Shown: positions 12,992 to 26,230, counted from the first letter of the stretch. The stretch: 64,000 nucleotides of DNA from Capsicum annuum (GCF_002878395.1 NC_061115.1:98777724-98841723); one strand, 5' to 3'. Program-made: numbers and translations. Notes: generated by a model from the letters alone, not told the origin.

Positions 12992-15529
12992 TGTCATGAC
13001 CTAATTTCTCAATCCATGTTGGCACCTACTTTAACCCACTAGTAGGTAAGACAAGTCGTAAACCAAAACTATATATAAAAGGCTATTTAGTGGAAAATGG
13101 TATAAATACGAAAAATGTGAAAGTAAATAAATTACAAGCAGATAAATATATGAACAATAATGTCATAGAAGAGAAACAAAAGATGAATAATATCATCCTA
13201 AGACCTATTAAGGTCGGTACAAGAACCTCTAGTCCAAAATAATACGGCTACTATCAAAGTCAATCTACAACAGTCTCAAAAATAGAAAGACAATCCAAAA
13301 ATAGCAAATGGAGAAAAGGTCAACCTTGGATCCGAGAGCGCACCCGATCTCCAAACACTAGCCAGCACAACCACAATGTCAATGGCGATAGCTAGAACTC
13401 AAATCTGCTCCAAAAACATACAAAAGTATAGTATGAGTACCAAAGCTATGGGTACTCAGTAGGAATCATCAGTCAATTGAGCTAAATCATAGTGTAAGAA
13501 TAATAAAATGTGAAATAAGTAAGAAAAGTTAAGGGAAAAAGGACAACCCTTGAATAAGACACCTAATGTGGAAAGTAAACAACCAAATAATGAAAATAGA
13601 GAAAATATAGCTATCAAAAATAAAGAAAATATAGCTATCTCTAACATAAGTGGCCCTCTATAAGACAAAAGACATAGACAAGTAATTAAACAACCCAATA
13701 CGAACCCTATAAGCCCCGTAGATATAATCAAGAAGAAGTAATAATAATAACTAAACCAAGTATCCATATCTCAAAACCATAACTATGGATCTTTCCATAC
13801 CGTAACCGTCAGACTCAAACTGGTTTTATAACTGTCATAAGTGGACTCTTATTGTCAGACTTGAACTGAAACTCATATAATTATTTATCAAACTTAAACC
13901 AAAATTCATATCATCCCCCAACACATTTCTAGAAGAAAACATCATATGCCTACGACTTCCCTAGCTCAAGAATATAATTGAAATAATGCATAAAGGCCTA
14001 TCAAGTAAACAAGGATATAATAGAAATCTTGACCCATGGTGGGTCAGAAAGGCCCACTTCTAACCTAAAAAATCCATTCTAAGTCAACTTCTAACCTGAA
14101 CTAGACTAAGGTGTCAAATTTCACTACTATGTATTAAATAAGCCTCATTTCGACCTAAGATAGTGAATCCACCTAAGAAATAAGTAGTTAAGTAAAATAT
14201 GTCTAATTATCATTCCTTAATTGGATAAATAATCAAATTCACATCAAATACACTCCAAGTCCTAATTCCCAACCCAAACTAGAATAATATTATGCCAATA
14301 CTATAATTAAGCCCAATATAAGAGAAAGGTAATCCTAACCTATCTAGAAATCATAGAACGCCTAATAAGTGTGCTAAAATAGTATTTCTCTATTATCGAA
14401 TCTTATATTCTATGACACACTATCAAAATAGTTATCTGTGCATTAATAAGAGAACAACCCTACCCATATTGAAATTTAATGCTTCGGGTCCAAAATTAAG
14501 TTAAAATCCCATATGAGGCCTGCTTGAGGAATTAGATTTTGATACTTCAACATATCCTTCTATACTTAAGGATCATTTACCCTAAAAATGGTCAAATTTG
14601 TAGCTCAAGTGATACTAAAATCATCCCAACAAGAACTAGGGGTTTATGAATAATTTGGGGAATTAAACAAAGAATCAATAAGAAACTTACAAGTGGTTTG
14701 ATAAGGATATAGATATTTCGAGCTAGAAAACACCCCATGATTTCCCAATGATTTATTTCCCAATTTTCCACACTCTCAAGGGATTTTAACTCTTGAGACT
14801 TGTAAGAGAATGGGAGAAAATTGTAGCCACTTGACCGCTTAAGTGTTCATAACTAAAGTAGCTTAGTATTGCTAAAGTAGTGCTCAACTAGTATGGCCCT
14901 TTCGCTAAATAGGACACAATACCTCTTAAATGGCCTTCGATTTAGTAGACTGGCTTTCTCTTAATTGACCCGACTGGAAAGACTTGGATCCTAAAGCGAC
15001 TAAAGGTCCTTTTAGAGGATGCACCAGCTGAAACTTGGAAATATTCCAAGTTTCCACCAACCTTTTAGATTTCATTTGGAATCCTGTGATTCAAACAAAC
15101 TATGAAAACCCTATGAAATTCAAAATTCCAAACACAAAAACGCTATTAAAATTTTCATTTCAGGGGGTTTTTCGACATAATATGGGCCTCACACCCATCG
15201 GCCATTTCTATCAAATTCTAACCAATAGCCCAAAGTGAGGTAGAAAGCCTTGGGACCAAAGCCAAAGATTCATCTAGACTAATATCAATCTTTCAGAGCT
15301 GATGGAACTATCAAAATTAGAATATGAGGTCGTTAAACTAAATTTTGTGCCTGATAGATTATCCTTACCAATAAAGTCTTTAAAAAAAAATTGGCTTGAA
15401 AAATCAAACAAACTACTCGATGCCTGAACTGTCAGCTCCAATAAGTCAAAAATGACTTGGCCAGCTATAGAAAAACTCTAAACGCCAAAATGTGTGGAAA
15501 ATTAGAAAATAACCTAGAGGGTAATTACA
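12992..15529 (-). repeat. Chr-1 5' LTR
   Basis: Pair of 3326-5694 (see there), about 170 bp longer. The U3 array of CGCTTAAG-like words is at 14835-15010. Long colinear similarity is visible, for example the AACCAAGTATCTATATCTC-like blocks at 4040 and 13755. Confidence 0.88.
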
Positions 15530-15950
15530 CTAGACTTTCTTTCTATGACACCTTGGCTTGATTATGAGTTTACTATACTGTTGTGGGAAGTCGTCGTGTG
15601 ATTCTCTTTGACTTGACACCTACAACCTTTATTTTCAGCATTCTTCCCTTGATCAGATTGTATAATTGTATGATCAATGTATGTTTGTGGGAAGATTTCA
15701 TCTAACCATCTCATGAGAATCATTCTCTGCTTCTTCCTATGATGCATGTGTACAATCATAGTCAGGTTCCATAATCATGACATGAAGTTCTTTGATGCCT
15801 TATATGTAAAAAGTCAATCACTTCACTCTTTTAGAACCTATTTGACTAGAAAACACCAAAAAATCCATCATATCCATATAATGAGACCCTTGTACTTGTA
15901 TATATTCACTATTTTAAATGTCTTAAGCATCGTAATTTCATAATACGTCA
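15530..15950 (-). repeat. Ath-2 3' LTR, inner piece
   Basis: Ends ATAATACGTCA directly before ACACCCTCAACTTAG, the same joint between LTR end and polypurine tract seen at 28710/28711 (Ath-3) and 35947/35948 (Ath-4). It carries ACAATCATA and GATTGTATAATTGTATGATC words also found in the Ath-2 spacer near 57060. The rest of this LTR lies beyond Chr-1, at 2647-3325 and further left. Confidence 0.65.
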
Positions 15951-17677
15951 ACACCCTCAACTTAGAATGTTGACATATCTTTAGGCAAAAAAATTAAGCT
16001 ATACTATCAAGATACCTAACCTAGAAAAACTAAGACTACAATGGCAATCAAATTTTCACAAAAACTAATTTTCAATATACATTAACCAAAAAATTGTTCA
16101 ATGCCCTCCAACAATATTTAAAGATCAAAAAGTGTAGTGCATCTACAAACTGACCATTATAACATAAAGGGATCAAGAAATGGCATCATATTACCAGTAG
16201 ATAGCCCAACACTTAAACAAATGAAACTATCTAAACAAGTAATAATTTGAATACAGCTTTTATTCCCTCACATCAAAGAAGTCCCCACACTCTTTATATG
16301 ACAATAAATATCAAGAATAGAAACTGAAACAAAATCTCTAACTCTCACAAAGTAGTTAAGCTATGTGCATTTGGTACCATAGGATTTCCCTTATTTTCTA
16401 AGCCTTAGTTTTTAGACAGTCGGATTAGGATCAGTATAGGACTTTTACAGGCTTTTAATATAAGCTTGGGGGTAGGTTTGATACATATAGTTATATGGAC
16501 TAACACTCCTTAACAATACATAATTTTTGTCTTCCATTTTGTCTACCTAATTTTTGGCTTCCATTTTGCTTACCTTTCTTTACTCCTTTCCCTTTTTCAA
16601 CTTTTTCAACTATTTGGACCTCGGGTACGATTTTATTTTCTCAATTCCTTTTTTCATCTTATCTTTTTTTTTCTTTTCATCATTCCACACCTGAATCTCT
16701 TTTTCTTTTCACTATAAATTCTTTATACCTAATCATTCTACACTAGCCACCATCAACTTAGGTAATTTACCTAAGTTAAGGTGTATAGTGTCCAAGGAGG
16801 GACCAAGGCAAAAACTAGATGATTGTAAAAATTAGGAAGGTGAATAAGGTATCTTAATGAAAAGTTCTATTTAAGCTCAAAATCAACCTCAAGGGATATT
16901 TTACTCATTTTTTAGGCTTATTAGGCATTTAGTAGACTATTCTAAAATGGCATAAAATGCTCTTCTAACCTTCTATCTTATGAATTTAGCAAGACTAAAC
17001 AGGTAAGTTCTAGACCGTACACATATATACTGAATATGTACATCTCTACATACTCTTGGCTTAGGGATATTATTTCAGCCACTACCTATTCAATTCATGT
17101 AATGTTAGACTATGTTATCTTACTAATAATTCTAATGTCATGACTAGATCCAAACATTGGTTATAGGCTCAGAAACTTGCCACCTGATTGTCCTAATAGT
17201 TCACTTCCTCCTCAGTATCAGAATTATTAGTCTCATATTTCTAGAAGTTTTGGTGTTAATTTGGCAATAAAAACCAAATATCACAAATCTATTTTATTAA
17301 ACACCTCGTAAGTATAACAACTTCATCAAAGTGTAAAATAGGCTTGACCATTTTTTTTGGGAAACATAAGTAAGCACACAACGCATCATATAAAAAACAA
17401 AAAATTTTGAGGGGTATCTTTAAAATAGTTCAAAATAATTTGCATGCTCTTAATTTTTGATTGCCCAAGTTTTCTTATTTTTTTCTAAGTTACACACAAA
17501 GCATAAAATAACACAAAAACAATAATAAAAACACCTAAACATTTTTTATCTAACTAAGATAGATCAACCGAGGGAAAAAAAACATGGCAACAAAAACCCT
17601 CAGTTGTGCTACACCCCCTCCCCCCAACATATAAGGCAAACAATGTCCTCATTGCAAGATATGTATGGAAGTTAACA
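15951..17677 (-). other. Ath-2 polypurine tract and 3' untranslated region
   Basis: Non-coding. The first bases, read on the minus strand, are the purine-rich GTTGAGGGTGT used to prime plus-strand DNA. The remainder is colinear with the 3' regions of Ath-3 and Ath-4: a CTAAGCCTTAG...GACAG block with an AGGATCAGTATAGGACTTTT word near 16428 (Ath-4 at 36391), a CTTAGG...CCTAAGTTAAGGTG stem-like block near 16758 (Ath-4 at 38950) and an AATGTCCTCATTGCA block near 17641 (Ath-3 near 30183). It stops at 17677, where Chr-2 begins. Confidence 0.72.
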
Positions 17678-20022
17678 TTAAACACCCTAAATTTTGGCCC
17701 TTGTAAAATTTTCAGGGTCTTGAACCTTCTGTGCATCATACGACTTACACCACACCACTCTTATATTGTGGATACGGGCCTAGGACCCTAGTCGTATGTT
17801 GGTCAGTGTCATATTGGCCAAGTTCTATTCTTGGTATGAAAAGACATCATACGAGTTGTATGATCATGATATGATAAGTATAGTGCCAAATCATATGTTT
17901 TCCAGTGTCTAACCTTAATGTCCTGCCTAAGGTACGGTTTAAGGGTATTAGTCTTATAGTTGGGGTATGAGTTAGGTAAGGAGTTGTATGTTGGAAAGAA
18001 TATGATGTCCAACACTCTGATCAAGGTACGAGTGGAGGGTACCACTCATATGATGTGGGTACAAGTGGACAGGCCAAATTGTATCCTCATATAAGTCTTT
18101 TACAGCATTTATGCTAAGGGTATTTTTTAAATTTACCACCCCAATCCCTTCAGAACCCATATCTTATAATACTATTTGGTCCCTCATTCTTTACTTTATA
18201 AGATTAAAAACACTCTCAAAGCTCTCTAAAAAACTCTCAAGCAGATTGATCTATGGTTTTATCAAGGTGGTTATCTAGAGGCTTAAGGATCAAAATATCT
18301 CCGGGAATCTTCATAATTTAGGAATGTCACTCTTCCTTCATTGTTAGTTCATGAAAATTATATGTTTAAAGCTTTTTTATGAATCATTAATGGTTGGTTT
18401 GAAAACCAATGTTGAGGATATTGTTGTATATTGTTGAGTATTTTTTTCTCTTGGTTTAAATTATGAATATACATGTTTTAATGACGGTTTTTCATATGTG
18501 GGTGCTTTGTAATTGTGGTTTAACAATTAGGTCATGGGTAATCCTAAACTTGATAATTTTTATTTTGATTTTGGTATTGGTAATAGTATTCCCTTAACCT
18601 GTTTATGAAAATGCCTATGAGAACAATCTTACCATATAATGACTTGTGTTTTGAAATAATACATGGCATTAGGATGATAATGAATGATGAATGGTTTGTA
18701 GAGGTGTTGATAACCATAAATTAAATTAAAGTGTGATTTAAACTAAGCCATTGGTCTATTGATGTAAATGGTTCGTAAATGGTTTCATAAAGGTCATGTT
18801 GGCTATATATTGATTTAAATGATAACATTTGTGGTTTAATTAGATAAATGGGTTCGATTCCTAACTCATATAATTGAATTTATTTCTTTATTAAACAATG
18901 GGTTTGAGTCCCAAAATGAATAATTGGTTAATAATGGTAATAACGTATGGTATACTTGCAAGTGGTGTTGATATAATGATACCAACAAGATTTCTTTGAT
19001 AAGTAATTTGACTAATGGTTGTCTGTATGTATAAAGAATGTTTTAATTAGGCTTTAAAGTTGGATGTGTATCTGTGCCATTAAAGTGAAGTCCGAAGGAC
19101 TAACACTGAAAACTGCACTAGCCGCTATGGGTGTCTATATGACCGGGAGTTTTGAGTTACCTACATTGTATATGTTGGTTTTTAATTCACCTTGATTATG
19201 ACAGGAGGTTCGAGTCCTCCAAAAAGGCATATACAGATATGGATATTCTTTAGTTCATGCAGCTACACATATTGGGGCCCTTTTATCTAAGAGAGAGCTG
19301 GGACTGTATATCCTATGGATGCCTTGTTATATGATAGTTATGCAATGAAACCCAGGTTAAGGTTTTCAAAAGTTTATACTTAGCCTTGTTCCCTATCTCA
19401 GGTTGATATATATACATATGTATGTATGTGGTTGTATATGATAATTTGACTTGGTTTTAATGATGAAATTATTTTTCTCATCTATCCTTGAGATACATAT
19501 TAGCACTCCAACCATAAATCATCTTCAAACACTGTATCCCCATGTGATGCAGGTCCTAGAGTCTTTTTTCTTTTCTGTGTAGTGACTAGGTGTTCGATTT
19601 AGCTCATGAGTTGACATTGAAGTGGTGAGCTTCCATATTTTAGAAGGCATTCATTTTAGAGTCCTTATATTTGATGATTTAAACTTTGTTTAGACTTGGT
19701 TTTGGCTATGGTCGGGGGTATATCCTGATCGGATACTCTTTGGATTTGATTAGAGACTTTGTTAGAATTACGTTGGTATGGGCGATGTCTGTAGTGGTAT
19801 TAGATTTGGTATTGGTATTTCTACTGATGTTGATACCCTATATTGTATGTTATGTTCATTCTTTGATGTATTTATATAACTAGACTCGTATCATATTTTA
19901 TGCTTGAGATTCATCCGACTTTGAGGTTGTTATGATGGCTAGGTTAGGTGGAGGGGCTGATCGTTAATCCATATGGTACTTGGGATACCCATCATGGCCC
20001 AGCCCTAGTTTGGATCGTGACA
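17678..20022 (+). repeat. Chr-2 5' LTR
   Basis: Starts AAACACCCTAAATTTTG, ends ATCGTGACA just before the primer site. Its partner is 52352-54718. By eye over the first 200 bases the two differ at roughly one base in five, so this is an old insertion. U3 palindromic words of the CATACGACTCGTATG type lie at 17735-18070. Confidence 0.88.
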
Positions 20023-20026
20023 AAGT

Positions 20027-20038
20027 TAGTATCAGAGC
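20027..20038 (+). other. Chr-2 tRNA-iMet primer binding site
   Basis: TAGTATCAGAGC matches the plant initiator-tRNA site TGGTATCAGAGC at 11 of 12 positions, 4 bases after the LTR. Confidence 0.88.
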
Positions 20039-20232
20039 CAAGTTTGGTGTCATTGGGTGTCTGACAAAGAAGTGTCAAGTAAGGTCTCTTTTATGGGTGT
20101 GTAGCACTCCATATTTATATGAGAGATCCTACGAGACCTTTAGGAATGTTTCTCTATCTTGTTTTTTTAATTTTGAGCAATGAGTCTAAGATTTTTAATT
20201 CTTTTAAGTTTTGTTTCCTTGTCTTTCAGATC

Positions 20233-20427
20233 ATGCCTCCCAAAAGATCTGCTATTCATACAATCTCTATTATCCCATCTGGGGATAATATAGTTGGATA
20301 TTATCCCATTTCAAGAGTCCAAACTCAGTCAAAGGTTCTTGCATTTGACTGCTCTTGTAGGGTTCCACTTGTCCCCACTGATCCTACTCCTGAGGGTGAC
20401 ACTCATACTCAGTTTCCCCCAAGGAGG
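20233..20427 (+). pseudogene. Chr-2 gag, first 65 codons only
   Basis: Starts ATG at 20233 (MPPKRSAIHTISIIPSGDN) in the same context as the Chr-3 and Chr-4 gag starts (ATCATGCCTC), about 200 bases after the primer site. The frame is open for 65 codons up to FPPR and is then cut by the Chr-3 LTR at 20428; its open-reading extension (YNTLGFDPLK) is LTR sequence. The body of gag is not found on the other side of Chr-3 and appears deleted. Confidence 0.8.
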
Positions 20428-22871
20428 TATAATACCCTGGGTTTTGATCCATTAAAAATTTCAAAGAATTCTGGTCTTTAAACCGAATATAAATCATGAG
20501 AATGAGCCGTATGATGGGGTACAAATGGTATGGTCCTATTCTATATTGACCAGTCTTGGTTGGTAGGATAGATTTTGGTTATTGGAATGGATACAACTTA
20601 GGGGTATGAGTCATATTAGTGGGTATATATTATTTGGTTTCTTAACTTAATGGGTATGAGTCATATTGGTGGGTACAGATCATTTGGTTCCTTAACTTAA
20701 TATTATACTTGCTTAGTTAGATTAGATCTGAGTACGAGTGGCTCACTATGAGTCGTAAGCCAAGGTACGAGTCGTACCATAGACTCGTATGATGGATAGT
20801 GTCTAAATCTTCCTTGGGTTTAATCTGCTAGGGGTATAGATGATGGGTATTGATCATATTCTTTGGATATGACTTGGTTGGATAAGTCATATTCTAGATA
20901 GTGTTGGATCCAAAGGACAAGGCTAGTATACAAGTAGAGGATACTAATCTTATTGAAGGGTATGACTCGTGAGGGTCAGTCATACCCTGTGACGAGATCT
21001 TGGTGCAACTTAAGTAGGGTTACTCTAGATATTTCCCCACTTATCTTAATAAGGTCCCATGATTTCTAACCTACTTGGTAGGTTATTTACCCTATTATTC
21101 CATTTATTAACATTTAAAACTCTTTTAAAATATTCTATAATTCACTCAAAAGGTTTTAGGCAAGGGAAGATAGGGTTTTAACTAGAGGATAATTTGGGGC
21201 TTGTCTTGGTATCTCTTTCCATTATCATCTTAGTTTAAGACGTGTTTCATTTCCTTATTGTTAATTCTAACTAGAAGCATGGTTCTTACGAATGTTTTCA
21301 TGACTTCATTTATTGTATGATTTTTGTTTTCAACTATAAATTGGGGGTTTTGATTTTAAATTGTTGGTTATGGTTTTCCATGGTTTTAACTATGCTTTAT
21401 GTACATTAATTATGGTTTTGAATAATTGGATTGTATGGGAATGGTTTAATGGTAATTGGAATTGATTTTGGCTATATTATGCCCCTAATATTTTTGATAA
21501 AATGCCTATAATAATGTTTTCATTGCATTGAGTTCTTTTAATGGAACTGTTGATTGTTTTAAAACTTGGTAAAGGAATTATGCATGATTCAAATGACTTG
21601 ATAAATTAAATAGATAAATGGTTATGCTTGTGGGGTACATAGAAACTCCCAAGTAGTTTAAAATGGTAAATGGAAGGACACTTGGAAGTCCCTTAAACCT
21701 ACATACGATTGGCTATGGAGAGTACTTGCAAGTATGGTCGGTGTAACGATACCACCACAAAATGGCCTTGGTTAATAAATGGAAAATAGACCGATTGGAT
21801 ACTTGGTAATAGTTTTAATTGTGCAATAATGGAAGGATGTGTAGCAAAGTTGTGGTAGGTGGAGGTCTCGAGGGGACCAAAACTTGGAACTCATATTTGT
21901 CGATGTCAGATTGGTCTTGGTGACTGTTTGCATGATGTCATACTTTATATTAGGTAATTTACTAGTCATCCCAGGTTTTCTTCCCTGGTCGTGCAGCTTT
22001 ATGTTCTAGGGGAGATGAACCCATATAGCCCGTGGGTAGTTTAGGATGGCAAAGTTACACAGCCCAAATAAAGGTTTTAAATGTATGCCAAACCTGGTTC
22101 CTTTTCCTAGCATGGTTATATCTATATGTATGATTGCATGCATATGTATGGTTTTATATTTCATTATAAATAATATTATTTTATCCTTATCCTTAGATCA
22201 TGATAGCGTTCACTCTCTAACTCATCTACTGGAGGCTATGCTATATAGGAACCAACCATTCTACTTTCCCTACATAGTAATTGACTGAGGGATCAGTATT
22301 TTAATTAAAGTGGTGAGCTTTTATCCTTTTAGAAGGCTCCATTTCTTGTTAGGGATATTTTTAGACACTTTGATTTTAATTTGGATATTATTTTTGGCCA
22401 TGGTTGGGGGCATGTTCCAATCAAATTTTATTACTATTATGGTTAGAGGCTTTGAGGTACTACTATGGGTTAGAATAGGTGGAATCGGTATTAGTGTCGG
22501 CCTTGGCATTGGAATATGCTAGTACGTTGACATCATTGGACATAATTTCTCACTTTTTCATCATATTTTATTTTGGGATTAATTATATTATGTTTTGGAA
22601 CTTATTTTGTTATAGTCTAGTTTATGGTTTTTAGAATGGTTTGGATTGATTGGGTGGTTAATGTGGGATGGTTGGACTTGATTGGGCTGGTCACGGTTGT
22701 CATCCTATCCCAGATTCTTTATATGAGCTGTTAGACTATATTGTTATATGCTCAAAATTCAACCAACTTAGGATAGGAAGTTAGAGGTTGGGTTGGGTAA
22801 TACGGGTGGTCTCCAATCCCTGTTAGACTTAGGATGCCTGTTACAATAAGGCCTCCGATTGAGTTGTTTCA
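20428..22871 (+). repeat. Chr-3 5' LTR
   Basis: Begins TATAATACCCTGGGTTTTG (the expected initial TG has become TA, as in the related LTRs at 48932, 57768 and 63580) and ends GTTTCA three bases before the primer site. U3 palindromes such as GGTACGAGTCGTACC lie at 20560-21000. The second half resembles the Chr-4 LTR closely, including the GGGGGCATGTTCCAAT block at 22407 and 59733. Confidence 0.88.
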
Positions 22872-22874
22872 AGT

Positions 22875-22886
22875 TGGTATCAGAGC
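22875..22886 (+). other. Chr-3 tRNA-iMet primer binding site
   Basis: TGGTATCAGAGC, a perfect 12 of 12 match to the plant initiator-tRNA site. Confidence 0.93.
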
Positions 22887-23082
22887 CTAGGTTCATGGTC
22901 AACTAGGAGTCCATAAAGTCATGCTAAGTAGAGTCTTTTTTAAGAGTGTGTAGCGCACCACACTTATAAGGGAGAGGTTATATGGCATTTAGGAATGTCT
23001 CACTTTATTGGTGTTCAATTTTTAAGATTAGAGTCTCAATCCTTGAATCTTCTCTAATTCTTGTTTGTTCATATTTTAGATC

Positions 23083-24330
23083 ATGCCTCGTAGATTTGGA
23101 ACACAAGGAAATTCTTCTATCCCATGTGGGGGGGTAATGCTGAAAGGGGGCATCCCACTTTTGGGGTTTATCTTCATCTCACGGTCCTATCCCTGATAGT
23201 TATGTAGTTCCACCGGTCGCTACTAGTCCTCCTCAAGGAGAGGTGACTAATGCAGAATTTTGTCAGTCTATTCATGTTATTACTTAGATAGTCACTGATC
23301 AGGATGAGTGGGGTGCGACTGGTGCTTTATCTGCTAAGGCCACAAGGGTTGGCCAATTTATAAAGATGGGTCCTCCCATTTTTCTAGAGTGAAGGTGGAG
23401 AAGGATCCACAAGGCTTCTTAGATGAAATGGAAATAATATTTTGGTTGATGCAAGCTACAAATTTTGAGGGGGTAAACTTTGTTGCTTATCATCTCAAAG
23501 AGGTTACATATCAGTTTTATGAAAAGTGGGATAGGGATAGGGGTGATGTGGAGGAATTCATCTTGTGGGATACTTTTTCTAAGGCCTTGCTACATCATTT
23601 CTTTCCCCAAAAGTTGAGGAAAGCAAAGAGTGAGGAGTTTATGAACCCCAAGCAGGGAAGGATGTCTGTCAAGGAATATTCTTTGAAGTTTCACCAATTA
23701 TCAAGGTATGCTCTTTATTTAGTGGTTGTCATGTAGGCAAGACTGAGAAGGTTTATTTCTGGGTTAAATCAGGATTTGATTTTAAAGAGCAAGAATGCCT
23801 TGTTGATTAAAAATATAGACATTTCTAGGTTGGCTATTCATATGTAGCAGGTAGAGAATGCAAAGAAGAAACAATCAGAGTTTAGAGACACAAAAGGTAA
23901 AAGAAGCAATTTTTCTGACTAGGGAGGTGCTCAGTGTTAGGGTTATCAAAATAGTGGAAAATGGAAGAAAAAGAAGTGGTAGAGTTCTGGTTCCTTTATT
24001 TCTACTAATGCTCCTTACCAGTTAGATGATAGGCATCATCAAGGTGGTGACACTTTATTGGCATGGGGTTCCCAATCTCAGGCAAGCAGAGGTCAATCAG
24101 TTGTTTCATGGTCTTCTTATCGATTCTATAGTCTTCCTCATTGGGGTTATTACAATGAAAAAAAGGACAAATTCTTCAACTGTGGCCTGGCAGGCCATCT
24201 ACTCAGGGATTATCTGGTTAATTAAGTTGCTACGACTTCACCTTCTACTCCTACACTTGGTAGTGTTGCATCTAATTCTATGACTGCTCATGGTTCTAGT
24301 GTTAGTTAGAATAGGTTGTATTCTTTGGCA
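23083..24330 (+). pseudogene. Chr-3 gag, decayed
   Basis: Start ATG at 23083 (MPRRFGTQGN), 197 bases after the primer site. The best-preserved part is 23389-23736: KVEKDPQGFLDEMEIIFWLM, then VAYHLKEVTYQFYEKWDR, FFPQKLRKAKSEEFMNPKQG and MSVKEYSLKFHQLSRYA, the chromovirus capsid order. Downstream is a zinc knuckle remnant, NCGLAGHLLRDY at about 24170-24205, in which the first and last Cys are Phe and Tyr. In-frame TAG stops at 23734, 23845 and 23920 occur at the same codons in Chr-4 gag. The N-terminal 100 codons are frameshifted. Confidence 0.87.
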
Positions 24331-24800
24331 TCTCAATAGGAATCTGAGGCATCATTTGATGTAGTTTTTAGTTCGCTATAACTTTTCTCTCTTGATGTAT
24401 ATTATTTGCTTGATCTAGGATCCACTCTTTCCTATGTGACTTCTTATGTGGTTGTATCTTTTGGTTTTAATATGAAAGTTATTTCAGATTGCTTTTCTAT
24501 TTCTACCATAATATGTGACTCGGTTATTACAAAGAGAGTCTATAAAGGGTGTGTGGTTTCTGTTGGTGGCAAGCAGACCTTTGTGGATCTATTTAAGTTG
24601 GGTATGGTGGATTTTGATGTCATTCTGGGTATGGATTGGTTGTACTCTTGTTACCCATCCTTGGATTGTCAGGCCCATTGGGTTATCCTTAGGTTCCCTA
24701 GTGAGTTAGTTATAGAATGGGAGGGTGGTTCTTTAGCTCCTAGGGAAGATTTATTTCTTAGCTTAGAGCTCGAAGATTAATCTCCAAAGGTTATCTTTAT
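24331..24800 (+). pseudogene. Chr-3 aspartic protease
   Basis: Retropepsin that would cut the Gag-Pol polyprotein. The frame 24406-24780 is open for 124 codons. The active site is LDLGSTLSYVTSYVV near residue 2, giving the D-x-G-S catalytic triad of this clade; the fold's second conserved block is VDFDVILGMDWL, followed by YPSLDCQAHW. The C-terminal LAPREDLFLSLELED leads to a TAA stop at 24778. The domain itself looks intact, but the polyprotein around it is not. Confidence 0.85.
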
Positions 24801-25700
24801 CACATGGTCTAGGTTAAAGATTCTAACTCGAAAGGTCCTTATTTCTAGTCAATTCCAATGGTTAATGAGTTTCCAGAGGCCTTTACGAATGATTTTCCTG
24901 GTGTTTCTTGGGATAGGAAAATTGAGTTTGGTATTGATCTTGTTCTGGATACTTGTCCAATTTCTATTCCTCTATATAGAATGGCTCTGGTTGAGATGAA
25001 GAAACACAAGAAGCAACTTAAGGATCTTCTAGATAAGGGTTTATTCATCCTAGTATATCTATGTGGGGTGCACCGGTATTTTTTATGCATAAGAAAGATG
25101 GTTCCTTTAGGATGCGCATTGACTATAGACAATTGAACAAGGTGACAATCAAGAACAAGTATCTTTTTCTAAGGATAGATGATTTGTTTGATCAGTTTTA
25201 AGTTGCCAAGTTCTTTTCTAGGATAGATCTTCGATTTAGGTACCATCAGCTAAAGATTAGGGAGGTGGATATCCCTAAGATGGCTTTTTGTACTCGGTAT
25301 GGACATATTAAGTTTTTGGTAATGTCATTTGTGTTGACTAATTCTCCGACAACATTTAAGAATTAGGTGAATAGGGTTTTTTATGAGTAATTTAATCTTT
25401 TTGTTATTTTGTTTATTAATGACATTCTTGTTTATTCGAAGAGTGATGTGGATCATGCTAATCACCTTTATATGGTGTGCACACCTTGAAGGAACAACAG
25501 TTGTATGCCAAGTTCTCTAAATGTGAGTTTTGGTTAAATATTGTAACTTTCTTGGGTCATATTATTTCTAGTAAGGGAATCATTATGGATCCGCAAAAGG
25601 TTATTGTGGTGAAACAATGGCCTAGACCCATGACTCTATCCAATGTTCGGATCTTCTAGTGTATAGTCAGGTATTATAGGTAGTCTGTGGAAAGCTTTTC
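24801..25700 (+). pseudogene. Chr-3 reverse transcriptase, catalytic Asp lost
   Basis: Copies element RNA into DNA. The frame 24858-25136 carries the N-terminal FPEAFTNDFPGVSWDRKIEF linker, YRMALVEMKKHKKQL and DLLDKGLF. A frame change near 25060 continues with [50 protein letters not shown] and [11 protein letters not shown]. The catalytic loop near 25412-25440 reads LFINDILVYS: the first of the two aspartates is Asn, so the enzyme would be dead even with the frame restored. The thumb (25477-25659) has FSKCEFWLNIVTFLGHI and SKGIIMDPQKV. TAG or TAA stops occur near 25198, 25364 and 25387. Confidence 0.88.
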
Positions 25701-26230
25701 ATCAATAGCTATTCCTTTGACTAAGTTGACTTAGAAAAAGGTCAAGTTTTCTTGGTCAGATACTTGTGAAGGAAGTTTCATGAAGTTGAAGGATAAGTTA
25801 ACTTCGATTCCAACTCTGACTTTGTTGGAAAGCAATGATAGGTTTGTGGTTTATTGTGATGTATCTCGGGTAGGGCTTGGTTGTTTGTTGATATAGAATG
25901 GGAAGGTAATTGCCTATACTTCCAGGAAGTTAAAAGTAGATGAGGGGAACTATTTTACTCATAGTTTGGAGCTATTGGTTGTTGTGTTTGCTCTGAACAT
26001 ATGGCAGCATTATTTGTATGGTGTACAATTGGATATCTTTTTTGAACATAAGAGTCCACAGTATGTGTTCACTCAGAAGGAGCTTAATCTTAGGCACAGG
26101 AGATGGTTAGAGCTTCTCAAGGACTATGATATGAGTCTTCACTATCACCCAGGTAAATCTTAAATGGTTGCTCATGCTTTTAGTAGGTTATCCATGGGTA
26201 GTTGGGGTCATATGGAGGGAGAAAAGTGAA
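25701..26230 (+). pseudogene. Chr-3 RNase H, decayed
   Basis: RNase H would remove the RNA strand during reverse transcription. Seen in order: LKDKLTSIPTLTLLESNDRF (25786 on), VVYCDVSRVGLGCLL with its conserved Asp, [20 protein letters not shown] and the open stretch 25966-26163 with [37 protein letters not shown] and [12 protein letters not shown]. An ATATAG near 25894 replaces an expected Met-Gln pair. The same domain is at 50196 (Chr-2) and 61459 (Chr-4). Confidence 0.87.

Larger units (their letters stand above)
3326..15529 (-). mobile_element. Chr-1: complete but dead chromovirus-like Ty3/gypsy element
   Basis: Full structure on the minus strand: 5' LTR 12992-15529, primer site 12977-12988, gag, protease, reverse transcriptase, RNase H, integrase with chromodomain-like tail, and 3' LTR 3326-5694. 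The flanks are CTGGA (3321-3325) and CTAGA (15530-15534), a 4-of-5 target-site duplication, so both ends are placed to the base. A solo LTR of another chromovirus sits in its reverse transcriptase. Every coding domain has stops or frameshifts. Confidence 0.88.
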
